From positions 1 through 37,493 of the forward strand of contig CAJOEC010000032.1 in NCBI GenBank assembly GCA_905233425.1: DNA of 37,493 bases, written 5' to 3'. This DNA is from an uncultured Prevotella sp. Lineage in GTDB: Bacteria; Bacteroidota; Bacteroidia; Bacteroidales; Bacteroidaceae. Each line of letters starts with the position of its first letter. The stretch's first letter is position 1. The position numbers were made by a program, and so were the translations under genes. Below, one piece after another: positions 5,158 to 13,405 of the stretch. The notes under the pieces are model-generated. The model was not told the origin of the DNA, made no database searches, and saw only the letters and a program-made list of their open reading frames with translations.

Positions 5158-7587
5158 TCAATGAAGGGAGCAGACCCCGTGCAAGCCCGGTGCATGCGGT
5201 GTCATCTCAGCCTTCACCCCTTCCGGAGTCACCTCGACGTGGATGATCCCGGAGGGTGTGGGCACGTCGCCACGCATCCACTTCAGGCCTCCAAGATGGG
5301 GGCGTACCTCGTACTCCTCGTAACCGGGCTTCGTGGGGCGCACACCGAGGAAATAGCGGCCGATGATGTAGAGCGGCGATGCCCCCCAGGCGTGGCAGAG
5401 GCTCTTGCCGTAGGGACGGCCATACATGGCGAGGTGCTGGATGCCGTGCTCTTCAGGATTGTATTTCTCCCAGAACGTGGTGGCTCCCTCGCGGAGCATC
5501 CCGCCCCAGTAGGCTTTCATCTCCTGCAGCACGTTGTCTTGCTGCCCCATCTGGCAGAGAGCCTCCAGCTCGTAGAAGCGCATATAGGGCGTGGTGATGG
5601 CGGGTATGTCGGGGTTAAGCAGCACGTTCTTGGTGATGAGGGCTTTCTCCTCCTCGGATGCGAAGTCGTAGATGATGGCGAAGATGTTGGGGAACTTTGT
5701 GACTTGCGGGTTCAGCTTTCCGTCCTCGAGGGCATGGAGGAAGGCGCTGCGGTCGGGGCTGAAGAACAGGGCCTTGGTTCTCTCGCGGAGGGCGGCGGCA
5801 AGGGCGGCATAGTCGCGGCCCGACGCTAACGCGCCGGGAACGGTGGCAGACGGGGAAGCGCCGGGAACGGTGGCAGACGGGGAGGCGCCGGGAACGGTGG
5901 CTGTGGCAAGGAGGCGGGAACAGAGGGCCATGGTCTCGAGGGCTTTCCAGAGGAGAATCTGCTCGAAGGCGAGTGCGCCGCGCTTGTGCATGGGGAAATC
6001 CACCCAGTCGACGAAGATCCAGTCGTCGGGACGGCCCTCGGCCATGCCGTCGGAGTTGGTTCTTGCCAAGACGTAATCCATGAGCGAGACCATCTTCGGC
6101 CACATCTCGCGGATGAAGTCGAGGTCGCCGGTGTACTCGTAGTAGTCGGCGATAGACTTGAACCAATAGAAGGTGTAGTCCATGATGGTGTTCACGTGGG
6201 CGGTCACGGGATCCTTTCCGCGCAACTGGCGTATGGTGCGCTTCACGCATTCGTTGTCGAAGCGCAGGTAGTAGTTCATCAGGTAGCTCTGAATGGCGTC
6301 GCCGCTCCATGTCCAACGGTCGCGCTTTATGCCGTCGCAGAAGAACTCGCGGGTGGTGAGGTCGAGGGTGTAGGCCGCGACCTGCCAGATGCGGTTCAGC
6401 TCTTCGTCATCGCAGCAGAAGGAGCCGCTCCTCGCGGGGTCGAAGGGTGCGTACTCGTAGTCCACGGCCGGAGAGCCGCAACGCCCCTTGCCAGTCCTTT
6501 CCACACACACATAGCGGAAAGCCTTGGTGTCGAACCGTATGTTCTCGGTATTGAAATCTATGCGGCAGGCGTCGAGTGTCTCGCAATGCTCGCCGTCGAG
6601 AGCCTCCTCGCGGCTTTCGCCGTAGTAGACGCGCAAGGTGCAGTTGTCGCGTAGTCCGCCGATGCGCAGACTTCCGAATGTCTCACGGCCAAAGTCGTAA
6701 AGCCATCGGCGAGGGCCAATCTTCTCACTACTGACAGGATGGAGGCGCGTGGTTGGCAGCCGGTAGTGCGACGGAGGCTCCTCAGGGTTGTCGAAGCCAA
6801 AATGGGCAACACTTCCTGGGACGGCAGAGTTGCAAGCAACGCCTACAGGAACGTAGATGCCCGAGCCGTGGGCTTCGCCGTTCTCGTCAATCCATATCTT
6901 GTCCTCGTAGGTGGCCTTCCACGACGAGTCGCTGACGATAGTCCTGCCCTTGACGAAAAGGGCTGGTGGCGAGGCCTGGTTCCACACTTTGAAGCTGAGA
7001 GTGTGCTCGCCGGCAGGGATGGTTATGGGACTTATAGGACTTATAGGACCTATGAGACCTATAGGACCTATAGGACTTATGGGACTTATAAGCCCTATAG
7101 GACTCATAGTACCCACAAGTTTCCCATCGATGGCGGCACTGAGCTGGCCCTCGCAGAATATGTCGATCTTCTCGGCTTTCTCGAGTTTCACAGTCTTGGA
7201 GAAAACTACGGTGGGCCAGTGGCTGTCCTGCTTCCAAAACGGCGGGAACATGGTCCCACGCTCCGTGCGCCGATTGTTGAACTTGTTGCCTAACCACACC
7301 TCGAAGTCGCCGGGGTACCATATCCATGTCGCTTTCTGTTTCATAGGAGTTAAAGGAGTTAAAGGAGTTAAAGGAGTTAAGGGAGTTAAGGGAGTTAAGG
7401 GAGTTAAAGGAGTTAAAGGAGTTAAAGGAGTTAAGGGAGTTAAGGGAGTTAAGGGAGTTAAAGGAGTTAAAGGAGTTAAAGGAGTTAAAGGAGTTAAAGG
7501 AGTTAAAGGAGTTAAAGGAGTTAAGGGAGTTAAAGGAGTTAAAAACACGCCCAAAGTTAAGCAAAAAAAGAGCGAATGAATAGGCAT
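5158..7587 (-). CDS. GH78-type alpha-L-rhamnosidase with internal repeat arrays
   Basis: Six-hairpin glycosidase of the bacterial alpha-L-rhamnosidase type, which releases terminal rhamnose from rhamnogalacturonan side chains or glycosides. The N-terminal carbohydrate-binding-like part starts at ATWIWYPGDFE. A beta domain (LRVYYGESREEA) precedes the (alpha/alpha)6 barrel, which has the signature DGIKRDRWTWSGD and WHxxG-like segments toward KSLCHAWGASPLYII. A short signal-like segment (MPIHSLFFCLTLGVF) is separated from the mature domain by 22 LTP tripeptides encoded by a 9-base array, which is why 7587 is preferred. The alternative is the repeat-free start MKQKATW at 7344, which would give a cytoplasmic enzyme. 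Two more arrays lie at 7028-7108 and 5831-5905, all in frame. It is divergent from the KDG kinase gene, which fits pectin use. Family sure; start uncertain. Confidence 0.85.
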   Translation of the reverse strand: MPIHSLFFCLTLGVFLTPLTPLTPLTPLTPLTPLTPLTPLTPLTPLTPLTPLTPLTPLTPLTPLTPLTPLTPLTPLTPLTPMKQKATWIWYPGDFEVWLGNKFNNRRTERGTMFPPFWKQDSHWPTVVFSKTVKLEKAEKIDIFCEGQLSAAIDGKLVGTMSPIGLISPISPIGPIGLIGPISPISPITIPAGEHTLSFKVWNQASPPALFVKGRTIVSDSSWKATYEDKIWIDENGEAHGSGIYVPVGVACNSAVPGSVAHFGFDNPEEPPSHYRLPTTRLHPVSSEKIGPRRWLYDFGRETFGSLRIGGLRDNCTLRVYYGESREEALDGEHCETLDACRIDFNTENIRFDTKAFRYVCVERTGKGRCGSPAVDYEYAPFDPARSGSFCCDDEELNRIWQVAAYTLDLTTREFFCDGIKRDRWTWSGDAIQSYLMNYYLRFDNECVKRTIRQLRGKDPVTAHVNTIMDYTFYWFKSIADYYEYTGDLDFIREMWPKMVSLMDYVLARTNSDGMAEGRPDDWIFVDWVDFPMHKRGALAFEQILLWKALETMALCSRLLATATVPGASPSATVPGASPSATVPGALASGRDYAALAAALRERTKALFFSPDRSAFLHALEDGKLNPQVTKFPNIFAIIYDFASEEEKALITKNVLLNPDIPAITTPYMRFYELEALCQMGQQDNVLQEMKAYWGGMLREGATTFWEKYNPEEHGIQHLAMYGRPYGKSLCHAWGASPLYIIGRYFLGVRPTKPGYEEYEVRPHLGGLKWMRGDVPTPSGIIHVEVTPEGVKAEMTPHAPGLHGVCSLH
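5831..5905 (-). repeat. 27-bp tandem repeat in GH78 gene
   Basis: Nearly three copies of a 27-base unit beginning GCGCCGGGAACGGTGG and continuing CAGACGGGGA(A/G), encoding ATVPGASPS repeats in a loop before the RDYAALAAALRER helix. The flanking GACGCTAACGCGCCGGG (5823-5838) recurs inside trmN6 at 23895-23912, so the unit derives from a dispersed repeat. Confidence 0.8.
7028..7108 (-). repeat. Nine-copy 9-bp array (GGACTTATA type) in GH78 gene
   Basis: Nine degenerate units of GGAC(T/C)TAT(A/G) encode alternating SPI/GPI/GLI tripeptides between KLVGTM and the ITIPAGEHTLSF strand. Because the unit is 9 bases, copy-number change keeps the frame. Confidence 0.9.
7346..7543 (-). repeat. 22-copy 9-bp array (GGAGTTAA(A/G)) at 5' end of GH78 gene
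   Basis: Twenty-two uninterrupted 9-base units (198 bp) differ only by A or G at the ninth base. On the GH78 coding strand they read CTTAACTCC/TTTAACTCC and encode LTP tripeptides. The array lies between a signal-like segment and the mature enzyme. The plus-strand GVK reading is a shadow. Confidence 0.95.
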
Positions 7588-7629
7588 AAAGCAAGGGTTT
7601 AACACTTTTTACTTTTTTTTTCATCGTCA

Positions 7630-7662
7630 TTGCCGCGTTTTCGTTTTTTTTTGCTACCTTTG
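7630..7662 (+). promoter_or_regulatory. Promoter of the KDG kinase-like gene
   Basis: TTG (7630-7632), 22 bases, then TACCTTTG (7655-7662), about 20 bases before the ATG at 7683. The -7 box is a perfect Bacteroidetes match. Confidence 0.7.
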
Positions 7663-7682
7663 CCGACGAGATTGTTAGATAT

Positions 7683-8771
7683 ATGAGTAAGCCACAAAAG
7701 ATTGTAACCTTCGGAGAATTGTTGTTACGTTTCTCCAAGGACCAGCACCAGCGTCTCTCCCAGGGCCGCTATTTCACGAGTATGTATGGCGGCAGCGAAG
7801 CAAATGTTGCCGTAAGTCTGGCCACCCTTGGCGACGAGGTGGAGTATGTCACCTGTCTGCCTGAGACCCCTGTCGGCCATGCCGGAGCACAAAACCTGAT
7901 GCAGCTCGGCGTGGACATGCGCCACACTCTGTGGGGCGGCACCCGCATAGGCACCTACTACCTTGAGCCGGCGGCGGGAATGCGCTCGTCGAAGGTTGTC
8001 TACGACCGCAACGGCTCGGCCTATTCCGAGCTGCGGCCGGGAATGCTGCCCTGGCGCGAGATACTGTGCGGAGCCAGAGTGCTCCATGTGTCGGGTATCA
8101 CGACCGCCATCACCAAGAACGCCGCCGACGCCACCTTCGAGGCCATGGACATCGCCGACGAGATGGGGGTGAAGGTGTCGTTCGACATCAACTACCGCAA
8201 GAACCTGTGGCGCTACGGTGCAGAGCCGCGAGAGACGATAGGACGTATGCTCTCGCGCTGCGACCTGATGTTCGGCGACGCCATCGAGTTCGAATGGCTC
8301 TGCCAGCGCCAGCAGCCGCCCTACACAGCAACCGACACGAGCTTCGAAATGCAGATGGACGAATACCGCGAGTGGTTCGAAGAGCTGCACGACCGTTATC
8401 CGCGCTGCCAGCGTTGGCTCATGGGAATGAGAAACATGGTGGCATCGAGCCGTCATCTTCTCACCGCCCTGCTCTACACTTGCGAGAATAGAGGAGAGAG
8501 GAGAGAGGAGAGAGGAGAGACTTTGCAGTCCCCCAACGGTTACCGCTTGCTACGCTCTGTCATCCACGACATCAACGGAGTTGTCGACCCGTCGGGGGTG
8601 GGCGACGCCTTCATGGCGGGAATGCTCCACGCCACTGGGCAGGAGAACGTCAGCGAACAGTGGCTGCTCGACTATTCACTTGCTGCGGCAGCCATGAAAA
8701 ACACCATCGTCGGCGACTTCAACCTGGCCACCGACGACGAGATACTCTCGGCAATGAGTAGTGCTAAATAG
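7683..8771 (+). CDS. PfkB-family sugar kinase, likely 2-keto-3-deoxygluconate kinase
   Basis: Cytoplasmic ribokinase-fold kinase of 362 residues. It probably phosphorylates 2-keto-3-deoxygluconate, the product of pectin and uronate breakdown. The N-terminal FGELLLRFS and GGSEANVAVSLATLG match the substrate-binding region of PfkB kinases. The C-terminal DPSGVGDAFMAGM carries the anion hole and catalytic Asp (about residue 306). FDINYRKNLW is typical of KdgK-like members. Residues about 269-282 (RGERREERGE) come from an in-frame GGAGAGA heptamer array just before the catalytic motif. It starts after its own promoter and is followed 22 bases later by the clostripain-like gene. Family sure; substrate inferred from motifs and nearby rhamnosidases; fructokinase-like activity is the alternative. 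Confidence 0.85.
   Translation: MSKPQKIVTFGELLLRFSKDQHQRLSQGRYFTSMYGGSEANVAVSLATLGDEVEYVTCLPETPVGHAGAQNLMQLGVDMRHTLWGGTRIGTYYLEPAAGMRSSKVVYDRNGSAYSELRPGMLPWREILCGARVLHVSGITTAITKNAADATFEAMDIADEMGVKVSFDINYRKNLWRYGAEPRETIGRMLSRCDLMFGDAIEFEWLCQRQQPPYTATDTSFEMQMDEYREWFEELHDRYPRCQRWLMGMRNMVASSRHLLTALLYTCENRGERREERGETLQSPNGYRLLRSVIHDINGVVDPSGVGDAFMAGMLHATGQENVSEQWLLDYSLAAAAMKNTIVGDFNLATDDEILSAMSSAK
8493..8520 (+). repeat. Four-copy GGAGAGA heptamer array in sugar kinase gene
   Basis: Four perfect 7-base units give 28 bases and, with flanking bases, remain in frame. The encoded charged segment NRGERREERGET sits in a loop region upstream of the GVGDAF motif and looks inserted compared with typical PfkB kinases. 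Confidence 0.8.
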
Positions 8772-8793
8772 TAATTAAATAAGTAGCAAAGAT

Positions 8794-10062
8794 ATGACTC
8801 GAACAACATGGGCTGTTTTGCCCAAACTTGCTATCGCTTTCCTTTCACTGGCTGTTCTCTTTTCCTGCGACAAAAAGGAAGAGACGGTGGTGGAAGAAAA
8901 GCTGAAACGCGCTGTGCTGGTCTATGCCGCCGGCGACAACAACCTCACCAGTGGCGTGGACTACCTCGACTCTGACATCAAGCAAATGCGCGAAGCCTCG
9001 AAACAACTGGGCAAGGACAACAAGCTGGTCATCTACGTGGACAGTCATGACAGCAAGCCTTTCTATCTGCTGGTTGAGGACGGCGACACCACCGTCCTGA
9101 AGAATATGACGGAGGAGGTAAAGAGCAGCGACCCGACAACGCTCTTCCAAGCCATGAAATATGTCATGGACAATTATGATGCCGACAGCTACGGGCTGGT
9201 GCTCTGGGGACATGCCGACGGATGGATAACGCGCAGCGCGGGCGGCCCCCGACGCGCATACGGCGTCGACCGCACCGGCGGAACGACATGGATGAACATC
9301 GCCAACATGGCGGGAGTGCTGGAGCGGCTGCCAAAGCTGAAATTCATCTTCGCCGACTGCTGTGCCTTCCTCTGCGTGGAAAACACTTACGAACTGCGCA
9401 ACTGTGCTGAGTATATCATTGGCTCGCCGGCGGAAATTCCTGGCGAAGGCGCACCCTATAACACCGTCGTGCCCGCACTTTTCAGCCAGTCGGAGGATTT
9501 CTACAAAAGCGTGATTGACGCATATTTCGCCCAGACATCACGAGGGAGCAACCACAGCTACAAGGTGCCTCTTGCTGCGGTGAATACCAGCCAAATGGAC
9601 AATCTGGCAGAGGCTACGGCACAGACTCTTGCTTCGTTTGCAGATAAAATCGAGGCCGATAACAAGGGTAAGCGATACCCCGAAACGGACAGCCTGATAT
9701 ACTACTACAACCACACGCAGTTCGACATGCAGGACTTCATGCTAAGCTATGCCGACAGCGACCAATATGCTGAGTGGAAGAAGGCATTCGACAAGGCCGT
9801 GCCCTACAGCACCTTCACCGATGTGTGGATGGCCAACCATATCCTCTACACCGACAAGACAAACAGCGAATTCGAGGATTTCAAACCCACGAAGGAACGC
9901 ATGGGCGTACTGGGAATGTTCGTGCCACAGAACGATAACTCCACAAGATGGTGGCCTAAGAGTTACTTGGTAAACCTGGGCGTGAGCATGACCTACCTCA
10001 ACAACGAAATACAGAACATGCAGTGGTACAAGGCTGCAAAGCTCGCCGACGCAGGCTGGTAA
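8794..10062 (+). CDS. Clostripain-like C11 cysteine peptidase lipoprotein
   Basis: Exported lipoprotein of 422 residues related to clostripain (peptidase family C11). The signal peptide ends in a lipobox-like VLFSC (Cys about residue 27), so it should be lipid-anchored. The caspase-like fold is marked by AVLVYAAGDNNL, the catalytic His in LVLWGHADGW (about residue 140) and the Cys in FADCCAF (about residue 188). The next segment, IIGSPAEIPGEGAPYN, is typical of the family. C11 enzymes usually cut after Arg or Lys; specificity here is not visible. It follows the kinase gene by 22 bases and may share its transcript. Confidence 0.88.
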   Translation: MTRTTWAVLPKLAIAFLSLAVLFSCDKKEETVVEEKLKRAVLVYAAGDNNLTSGVDYLDSDIKQMREASKQLGKDNKLVIYVDSHDSKPFYLLVEDGDTTVLKNMTEEVKSSDPTTLFQAMKYVMDNYDADSYGLVLWGHADGWITRSAGGPRRAYGVDRTGGTTWMNIANMAGVLERLPKLKFIFADCCAFLCVENTYELRNCAEYIIGSPAEIPGEGAPYNTVVPALFSQSEDFYKSVIDAYFAQTSRGSNHSYKVPLAAVNTSQMDNLAEATAQTLASFADKIEADNKGKRYPETDSLIYYYNHTQFDMQDFMLSYADSDQYAEWKKAFDKAVPYSTFTDVWMANHILYTDKTNSEFEDFKPTKERMGVLGMFVPQNDNSTRWWPKSYLVNLGVSMTYLNNEIQNMQWYKAAKLADAGW

Positions 10063-10100
10063 TCCCCACAAAAACCCACTAACACCCACCCCAAAACCCA

Positions 10101-11498
10101 ATGAAAATACTTCTCTTAGGCAGCGGCGGCCGTGAGCACGCCTTAGCATGGAAAATCGCCCAAAGCGAGCAAGTGGAAAAACTCTTTATCGCCCCTGGCA
10201 ACGCCGGAACGTCAGTCCTACCCTCAGCCCCAGGGGCAGCTCCCCTCAGCCATGGGGGCAAAGGCGAGAACGTGGCAATAAAGGCCGACGACTTCGAGGC
10301 CATCAAGCAGTTTGTCGCCGACAATGGCATCGACATGGTCGTCGTAGGCCCGGAAGACCCGTTGGTGAAAGGCATCTACGACGACCTGAAAGCCGACCAG
10401 CGCACCAAAGACGTGCCTGTCATAGGCCCGTCGAAGGCCGGCGCCGTGCTCGAAGGCAGCAAGGACTTCGCCAAGGCGTTCATGATGCGCCACAACATCC
10501 CCACAGCACGCTACCAGACATTCGACGGCGACCATCTGGCCGAGGCACAGGCTTTCTTGGAGACCATGAACCCGCCCTACGTGCTGAAGGCCGACGGGCT
10601 CTGCGCAGGAAAAGGCGTACTGATAGTGCCCACATTAGAAGAGGCTAAGAAGGAACTGGGCGAGATGCTCGGTGGGATGTTCGGTAACGCCTCGTCGCGT
10701 GTGGTCATCGAGGAGTTTATGAGCGGCATAGAGTGCTCGGTGTTCGTACTCACCGACGGCGAGCACTACAAGATTCTGCCCGAGGCCAAGGACTACAAGC
10801 GCATTGGCGAGGGCGACACCGGACTGAACACCGGAGGCATGGGCAGCGTATCGCCAGTACCATTCGCCACCAACGAGTGGATGAAGAAAGTGGAGGACCG
10901 CATAATACGCCCGACAGTCGACGGACTGCGCGAGGAGGGCATTGACTACAAAGGATTCATATTCTTCGGACTGATTAATGTCTACCCCACATCAGAGGGG
11001 CGTGCCAATGTCTACCCCACCCCGCCTTCGGCACCCCTCCCCTCAGAGGGGCGGGGAATAGGGGACCCTTATGTCATTGAATACAACTGCCGCATGGGCG
11101 ACCCCGAGACCGAGACCGTCATGCTGCGCCTGAAGAGCGACCTCGTGGATCTGTTGGAGGGCGTGGCACAGGGCGACCTTGACCGCCGCACGGTGGAGTT
11201 CGACGAGCGTGCCGCAGTATGCGTGATGCTCGTCAGCGGAGGCTACCCACAGGCATACAAGAAAGGATTCCCCATCACCGGCATTGACAAAGTGGAAGGC
11301 TCGGTGGTATTCCACGCAGGGACGGCCACCGCTCCCGATGCTTCTACTGAGGGCATCGTCACCGCCGGCGGGCGCGTCATCGCCGTCTCGTCATACGGCA
11401 AGGACAAGGAGGAAGCCCTGCGCAAATCGTTCCAGGAAGCACAGAAGATAGAATTTGAGGGCCGCTACTTCCGCCGTGACATAGGCGCAGACCTGTAG
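10101..11498 (+). CDS. purD: Phosphoribosylamine-glycine ligase (GAR synthetase)
   Basis: Catalyses the ATP-dependent joining of glycine to 5-phosphoribosylamine in the second step of purine synthesis. The N-terminal [27 protein letters not shown], the ATP-grasp segments [13 protein letters not shown] and [28 protein letters not shown] and [12 protein letters not shown] are all present. Length is 465 residues against about 425 for the family. The excess is two insertions of C/G-rich repeats: residues about 38-56 after APGNAGT, where the family runs straight to NVAIKADD, and about 293-322 between GLINV and PYVIEYN. Both lie in loops away from the catalytic motifs, so the enzyme is probably active. 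The stop codon lies inside another dispersed repeat (CTGTAGGGGCAGGCCCCGTG). Confidence 0.97.
   Translation: MKILLLGSGGREHALAWKIAQSEQVEKLFIAPGNAGTSVLPSAPGAAPLSHGGKGENVAIKADDFEAIKQFVADNGIDMVVVGPEDPLVKGIYDDLKADQRTKDVPVIGPSKAGAVLEGSKDFAKAFMMRHNIPTARYQTFDGDHLAEAQAFLETMNPPYVLKADGLCAGKGVLIVPTLEEAKKELGEMLGGMFGNASSRVVIEEFMSGIECSVFVLTDGEHYKILPEAKDYKRIGEGDTGLNTGGMGSVSPVPFATNEWMKKVEDRIIRPTVDGLREEGIDYKGFIFFGLINVYPTSEGRANVYPTPPSAPLPSEGRGIGDPYVIEYNCRMGDPETETVMLRLKSDLVDLLEGVAQGDLDRRTVEFDERAAVCVMLVSGGYPQAYKKGFPITGIDKVEGSVVFHAGTATAPDASTEGIVTAGGRVIAVSSYGKDKEEALRKSFQEAQKIEFEGRYFRRDIGADL
10214..10268 (+). repeat. In-frame palindromic repeat insertion 1 in purD
   Basis: C/G-rich segment with CCCCAGGGGCAGCTCCCCTC and CCATGGGGG self-complementary blocks. 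It encodes [18 protein letters not shown], which is absent from ordinary PurD between the APGNAGT and NVAIKADD motifs. Confidence 0.8.
10978..11067 (+). repeat. In-frame palindromic repeat insertion 2 in purD
   Basis: Contains a direct repeat (AATGTCTACCCCAC, twice) and a CCCCTCAGAGGGG hairpin close to ACCCCTCCCCTCAGAGGGGC. It adds about 28 Pro/Ser/Gly-rich residues between the conserved GLINV strand and the [13 protein letters not shown] motif. Confidence 0.85.
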
Positions 11499-11552
11499 GG
11501 GCAGGCCCCGTGCCAGCCCGCAAACAAATTGGCAGGACTCCGACATTCCGAG

Positions 11553-12518
11553 ATGAAGAGACTACAGAACAGAATTGCTGAGAACGGCCTCGTACTGCCG
11601 GTGATGTCGGCCTACGGCATAGCCATCTGGCTTGCCGCCGGCCTTGTCAATTATGCGCTATGGCCCCAGCTGGTCTGTTTTGTCCTGTCGGTCTACATGA
11701 TTGCCGAGATGAACAACGCCTATTCGTTGCTGCGTGTGCGCAGTCGGATGGTTTCAGGCGTGTTCATCGCCCTTACATGCACCATGAGCTTCATGTTCAG
11801 CGGGCTGCCGGGGGCACTCACCCAGCTCTTCGCCATCGTTTCGCTGCTGCTTCTGCTTTCCACCTATCAGGACAAGAAGTCGTTGGGCCGCATCTTCTAC
11901 GCCTTCCTGCTCTTTGGGCTTTGCAGCATTCTCTGTGTCGATATACTGCTGTTTGTGCCTCTTCTGTGGCTGCTCATGCTTACGCAACTTCAGTCGCTGT
12001 CGTGGCGAGGGTTCTTTGCATCGCTCATCGGACTGGCCACTCCCTACTGGTTTTTCAGCCTTTGGTTCGTATGGCAGCGCGACTTCACTCCCCTGGCTGA
12101 CCATTTCCGTTCTTTGGCCACGTTTATGCCTCTGTCAGAAGCCTACGCCACAGTTACTATATGCGAACTGCTGACTTTCGTGCTGACGGCGGCACTCACG
12201 CTGACAGGCATAGTGCATTTCTGGAACCACAGCATCGACGAGAAGATACGCACCCGCCTGTTCTACGGACTGTTCACGTGGATGTCGGCGATGAGCCTTC
12301 TTCTTACTGCCTTGCAGCCCCAGCTCTTCGACCCCATGATGCGCATTGCGGTGGTGTGCGCCAGCCCGTTAGTGGCCCATTTCCTCACGCTCACATCGAC
12401 GCGAATAACCAACATCGCCTTCTTCGCAATAGTCGCCGTTACCGTGGCCGTCACGATAGCGACATTGATTCTCAATCCTATCACCCTTCCATTTTCGCTC
12501 CTGACTCCTATCTCTTAA
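11553..12518 (+). CDS. Polytopic inner-membrane protein of unknown function
   Basis: Protein of 321 residues with about eight to ten hydrophobic segments (for example VMSAYGIAIWLAAGLVNYAL, LTQLFAIVSLLLLLS, IFYAFLLFGLCSILCVDILL, LLTFVLTAALTLTGIV, IAFFAIVAVTVAVTIATLIL). The N-terminus (MKRLQNRIAENG) is basic and cytoplasmic by the positive-inside rule. I recognise no catalytic motif and do not assign a function. The start at 11553 is the first ATG; an upstream TTG at 11529 would overlap the dispersed repeat that ends purD. The gene follows purD by 54 bases and is probably cotranscribed. Confidence 0.75.
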   Translation: MKRLQNRIAENGLVLPVMSAYGIAIWLAAGLVNYALWPQLVCFVLSVYMIAEMNNAYSLLRVRSRMVSGVFIALTCTMSFMFSGLPGALTQLFAIVSLLLLLSTYQDKKSLGRIFYAFLLFGLCSILCVDILLFVPLLWLLMLTQLQSLSWRGFFASLIGLATPYWFFSLWFVWQRDFTPLADHFRSLATFMPLSEAYATVTICELLTFVLTAALTLTGIVHFWNHSIDEKIRTRLFYGLFTWMSAMSLLLTALQPQLFDPMMRIAVVCASPLVAHFLTLTSTRITNIAFFAIVAVTVAVTIATLILNPITLPFSLLTPIS

Positions 12519-12532
12519 CTCAAGTAAAAGTT

Positions 12533-12816
12533 AAAAATAAGTTGGTACAAATAGGTGATTATCGTATGTTTCCGCAGAACGGCCTGAAAGGCCAGCAAGC
12601 AATCAGCCCAGGGCAACGCCTTGGGTATGATGACAGGGTTATCGTCGCCCTGAAAGGGCAAAAGCTCTGGACGGAGGCGACGCCTCCTACTTATTCTTTT
12701 GCCCTTACAGGGCGGGGCTGTGCACTCATGCCTACCCAGGGCGCTGCCCTGGGCTGACTGCTCATTGCCCCTTCGGGGCGTAGTCGAGCACACAAAATCG
12801 TACCAAGTTATTTTTT
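12533..12816 (+). mobile_element. MITE-like modular hairpin element, copy 2
   Basis: Element of about 284 bp with imperfect inverted ends AAAAATAA(G/C)TTGGTAC (left 12533-12548, right from 12800). Seven short hairpins are strung with spacers: GGCCTGAAAGGCC (12581-12593), CCCAGGGCAACGCCTTGGG (12607-12625), GCCCTGAAAGGGC (12647-12659), GGAGGCGACGCCTCC (12673-12687), GCCCTTACAGGGC (12701-12713), CCCAGGGCGCTGCCCTGGG (12735-12753) and GCCCCTTCGGGGC (12767-12779). It is homologous to 1885-2213 and partly to 4811-4933. There is no transposase, and frames through it look spurious. With the heptamer array it fills 12519-12920. Confidence 0.85.
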
Positions 12817-12838
12817 TATTATCACCAAAACAAAAGTC

Positions 12839-12915
12839 TCTCAACTCTCAACACTAAACGCTCAACACTCAACACTAAACTCTCAACTCTCAACACTAAA
12901 CTCTCAACTCTCAAC
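12839..12915 (+). repeat. 11-copy heptamer array directly before YqaA-like gene
   Basis: Eleven 7-base units (TCTCAAC, ACTAAAC, GCTCAAC, ACTCAAC variants) in regular succession end five bases before the ATG at 12921. Its orientation relative to the gene is the same as in the protease leader at 4534-4582. Confidence 0.9.
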
Positions 12916-12920
12916 AAGGA

Positions 12921-13364
12921 ATGGATTTTGAAGCATACGGCTACTGGGGCATGTTCGTGACAGCATTTTTTGCCGGCAGCGTATTCCCCTTTTCCAGCGA
13001 GGCCGTCATGCTTGGTTTGCTGGCCGCCCCAGGCATAGAGCCATGGCCGTTAGTGACATACGCCACGGTGGGGAATGTCCTTGGTTCAATGTTCAACTAT
13101 ACTGTTGGGAGAATGGGACGCTTGGAGTGGATTGAGCGCATACTGAAGATAAAGCGCGAGAAACTGGAGCGTGCGCAACGTTTCGTCTCGGGATACGGTG
13201 CGTGGATGGGATTTTTCGCCTTCGTCCCTATCTTGGGCAGCGCCATCACCGTGGCACTGGGCCTGATGCGTGCCAACGTCGTGATAACTCTTCTGAGCAT
13301 AACCCTCGGCAAAATCCTGCGCTATGCCCTTCTGGCCTTCGGCACCGAGTGGATGTTCAAATGA
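12921..13364 (+). CDS. YqaA/DedA-like membrane protein (SNARE-associated family)
   Basis: Small membrane protein of 147 residues of the DedA/YqaA superfamily. DedA proteins are thought to move phospholipids or support membrane energetics; the role of YqaA members is poorly known. The FFAGSVFPFSSEAVMLGLL segment with an acidic residue in a re-entrant region, the GNVLGSMFNYTVGRMG motif and the FFAFVPILGSAITVALGLMR segment are typical. Length is normal for YqaA (about 140-150). The start is preceded by AAGGA, an unusual Shine-Dalgarno-like site for this group, and by the heptamer array. Confidence 0.82.
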   Translation: MDFEAYGYWGMFVTAFFAGSVFPFSSEAVMLGLLAAPGIEPWPLVTYATVGNVLGSMFNYTVGRMGRLEWIERILKIKREKLERAQRFVSGYGAWMGFFAFVPILGSAITVALGLMRANVVITLLSITLGKILRYALLAFGTEWMFK

Positions 13365-13405
13365 CTTGAATGGCTCCTTTCACTTTCTGCCCTTCCTTAT
13401 TATTG

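Noticed and set aside
7346..7543. CRISPR-like array
   Set aside because: Units are 9 bases with no spacers and no cas genes are near; it is a simple tandem repeat.
6911..7579. Plus-strand frame with a collagen-like GVK repeat
   Set aside because: It is antisense to the GH78 gene and arises from the 9-base array being open in every phase.
12161..12757. Open frame of 198 residues on the plus strand
   Set aside because: It overlaps the end of the membrane-protein gene in another frame and then enters the repeat element; no domain seen.
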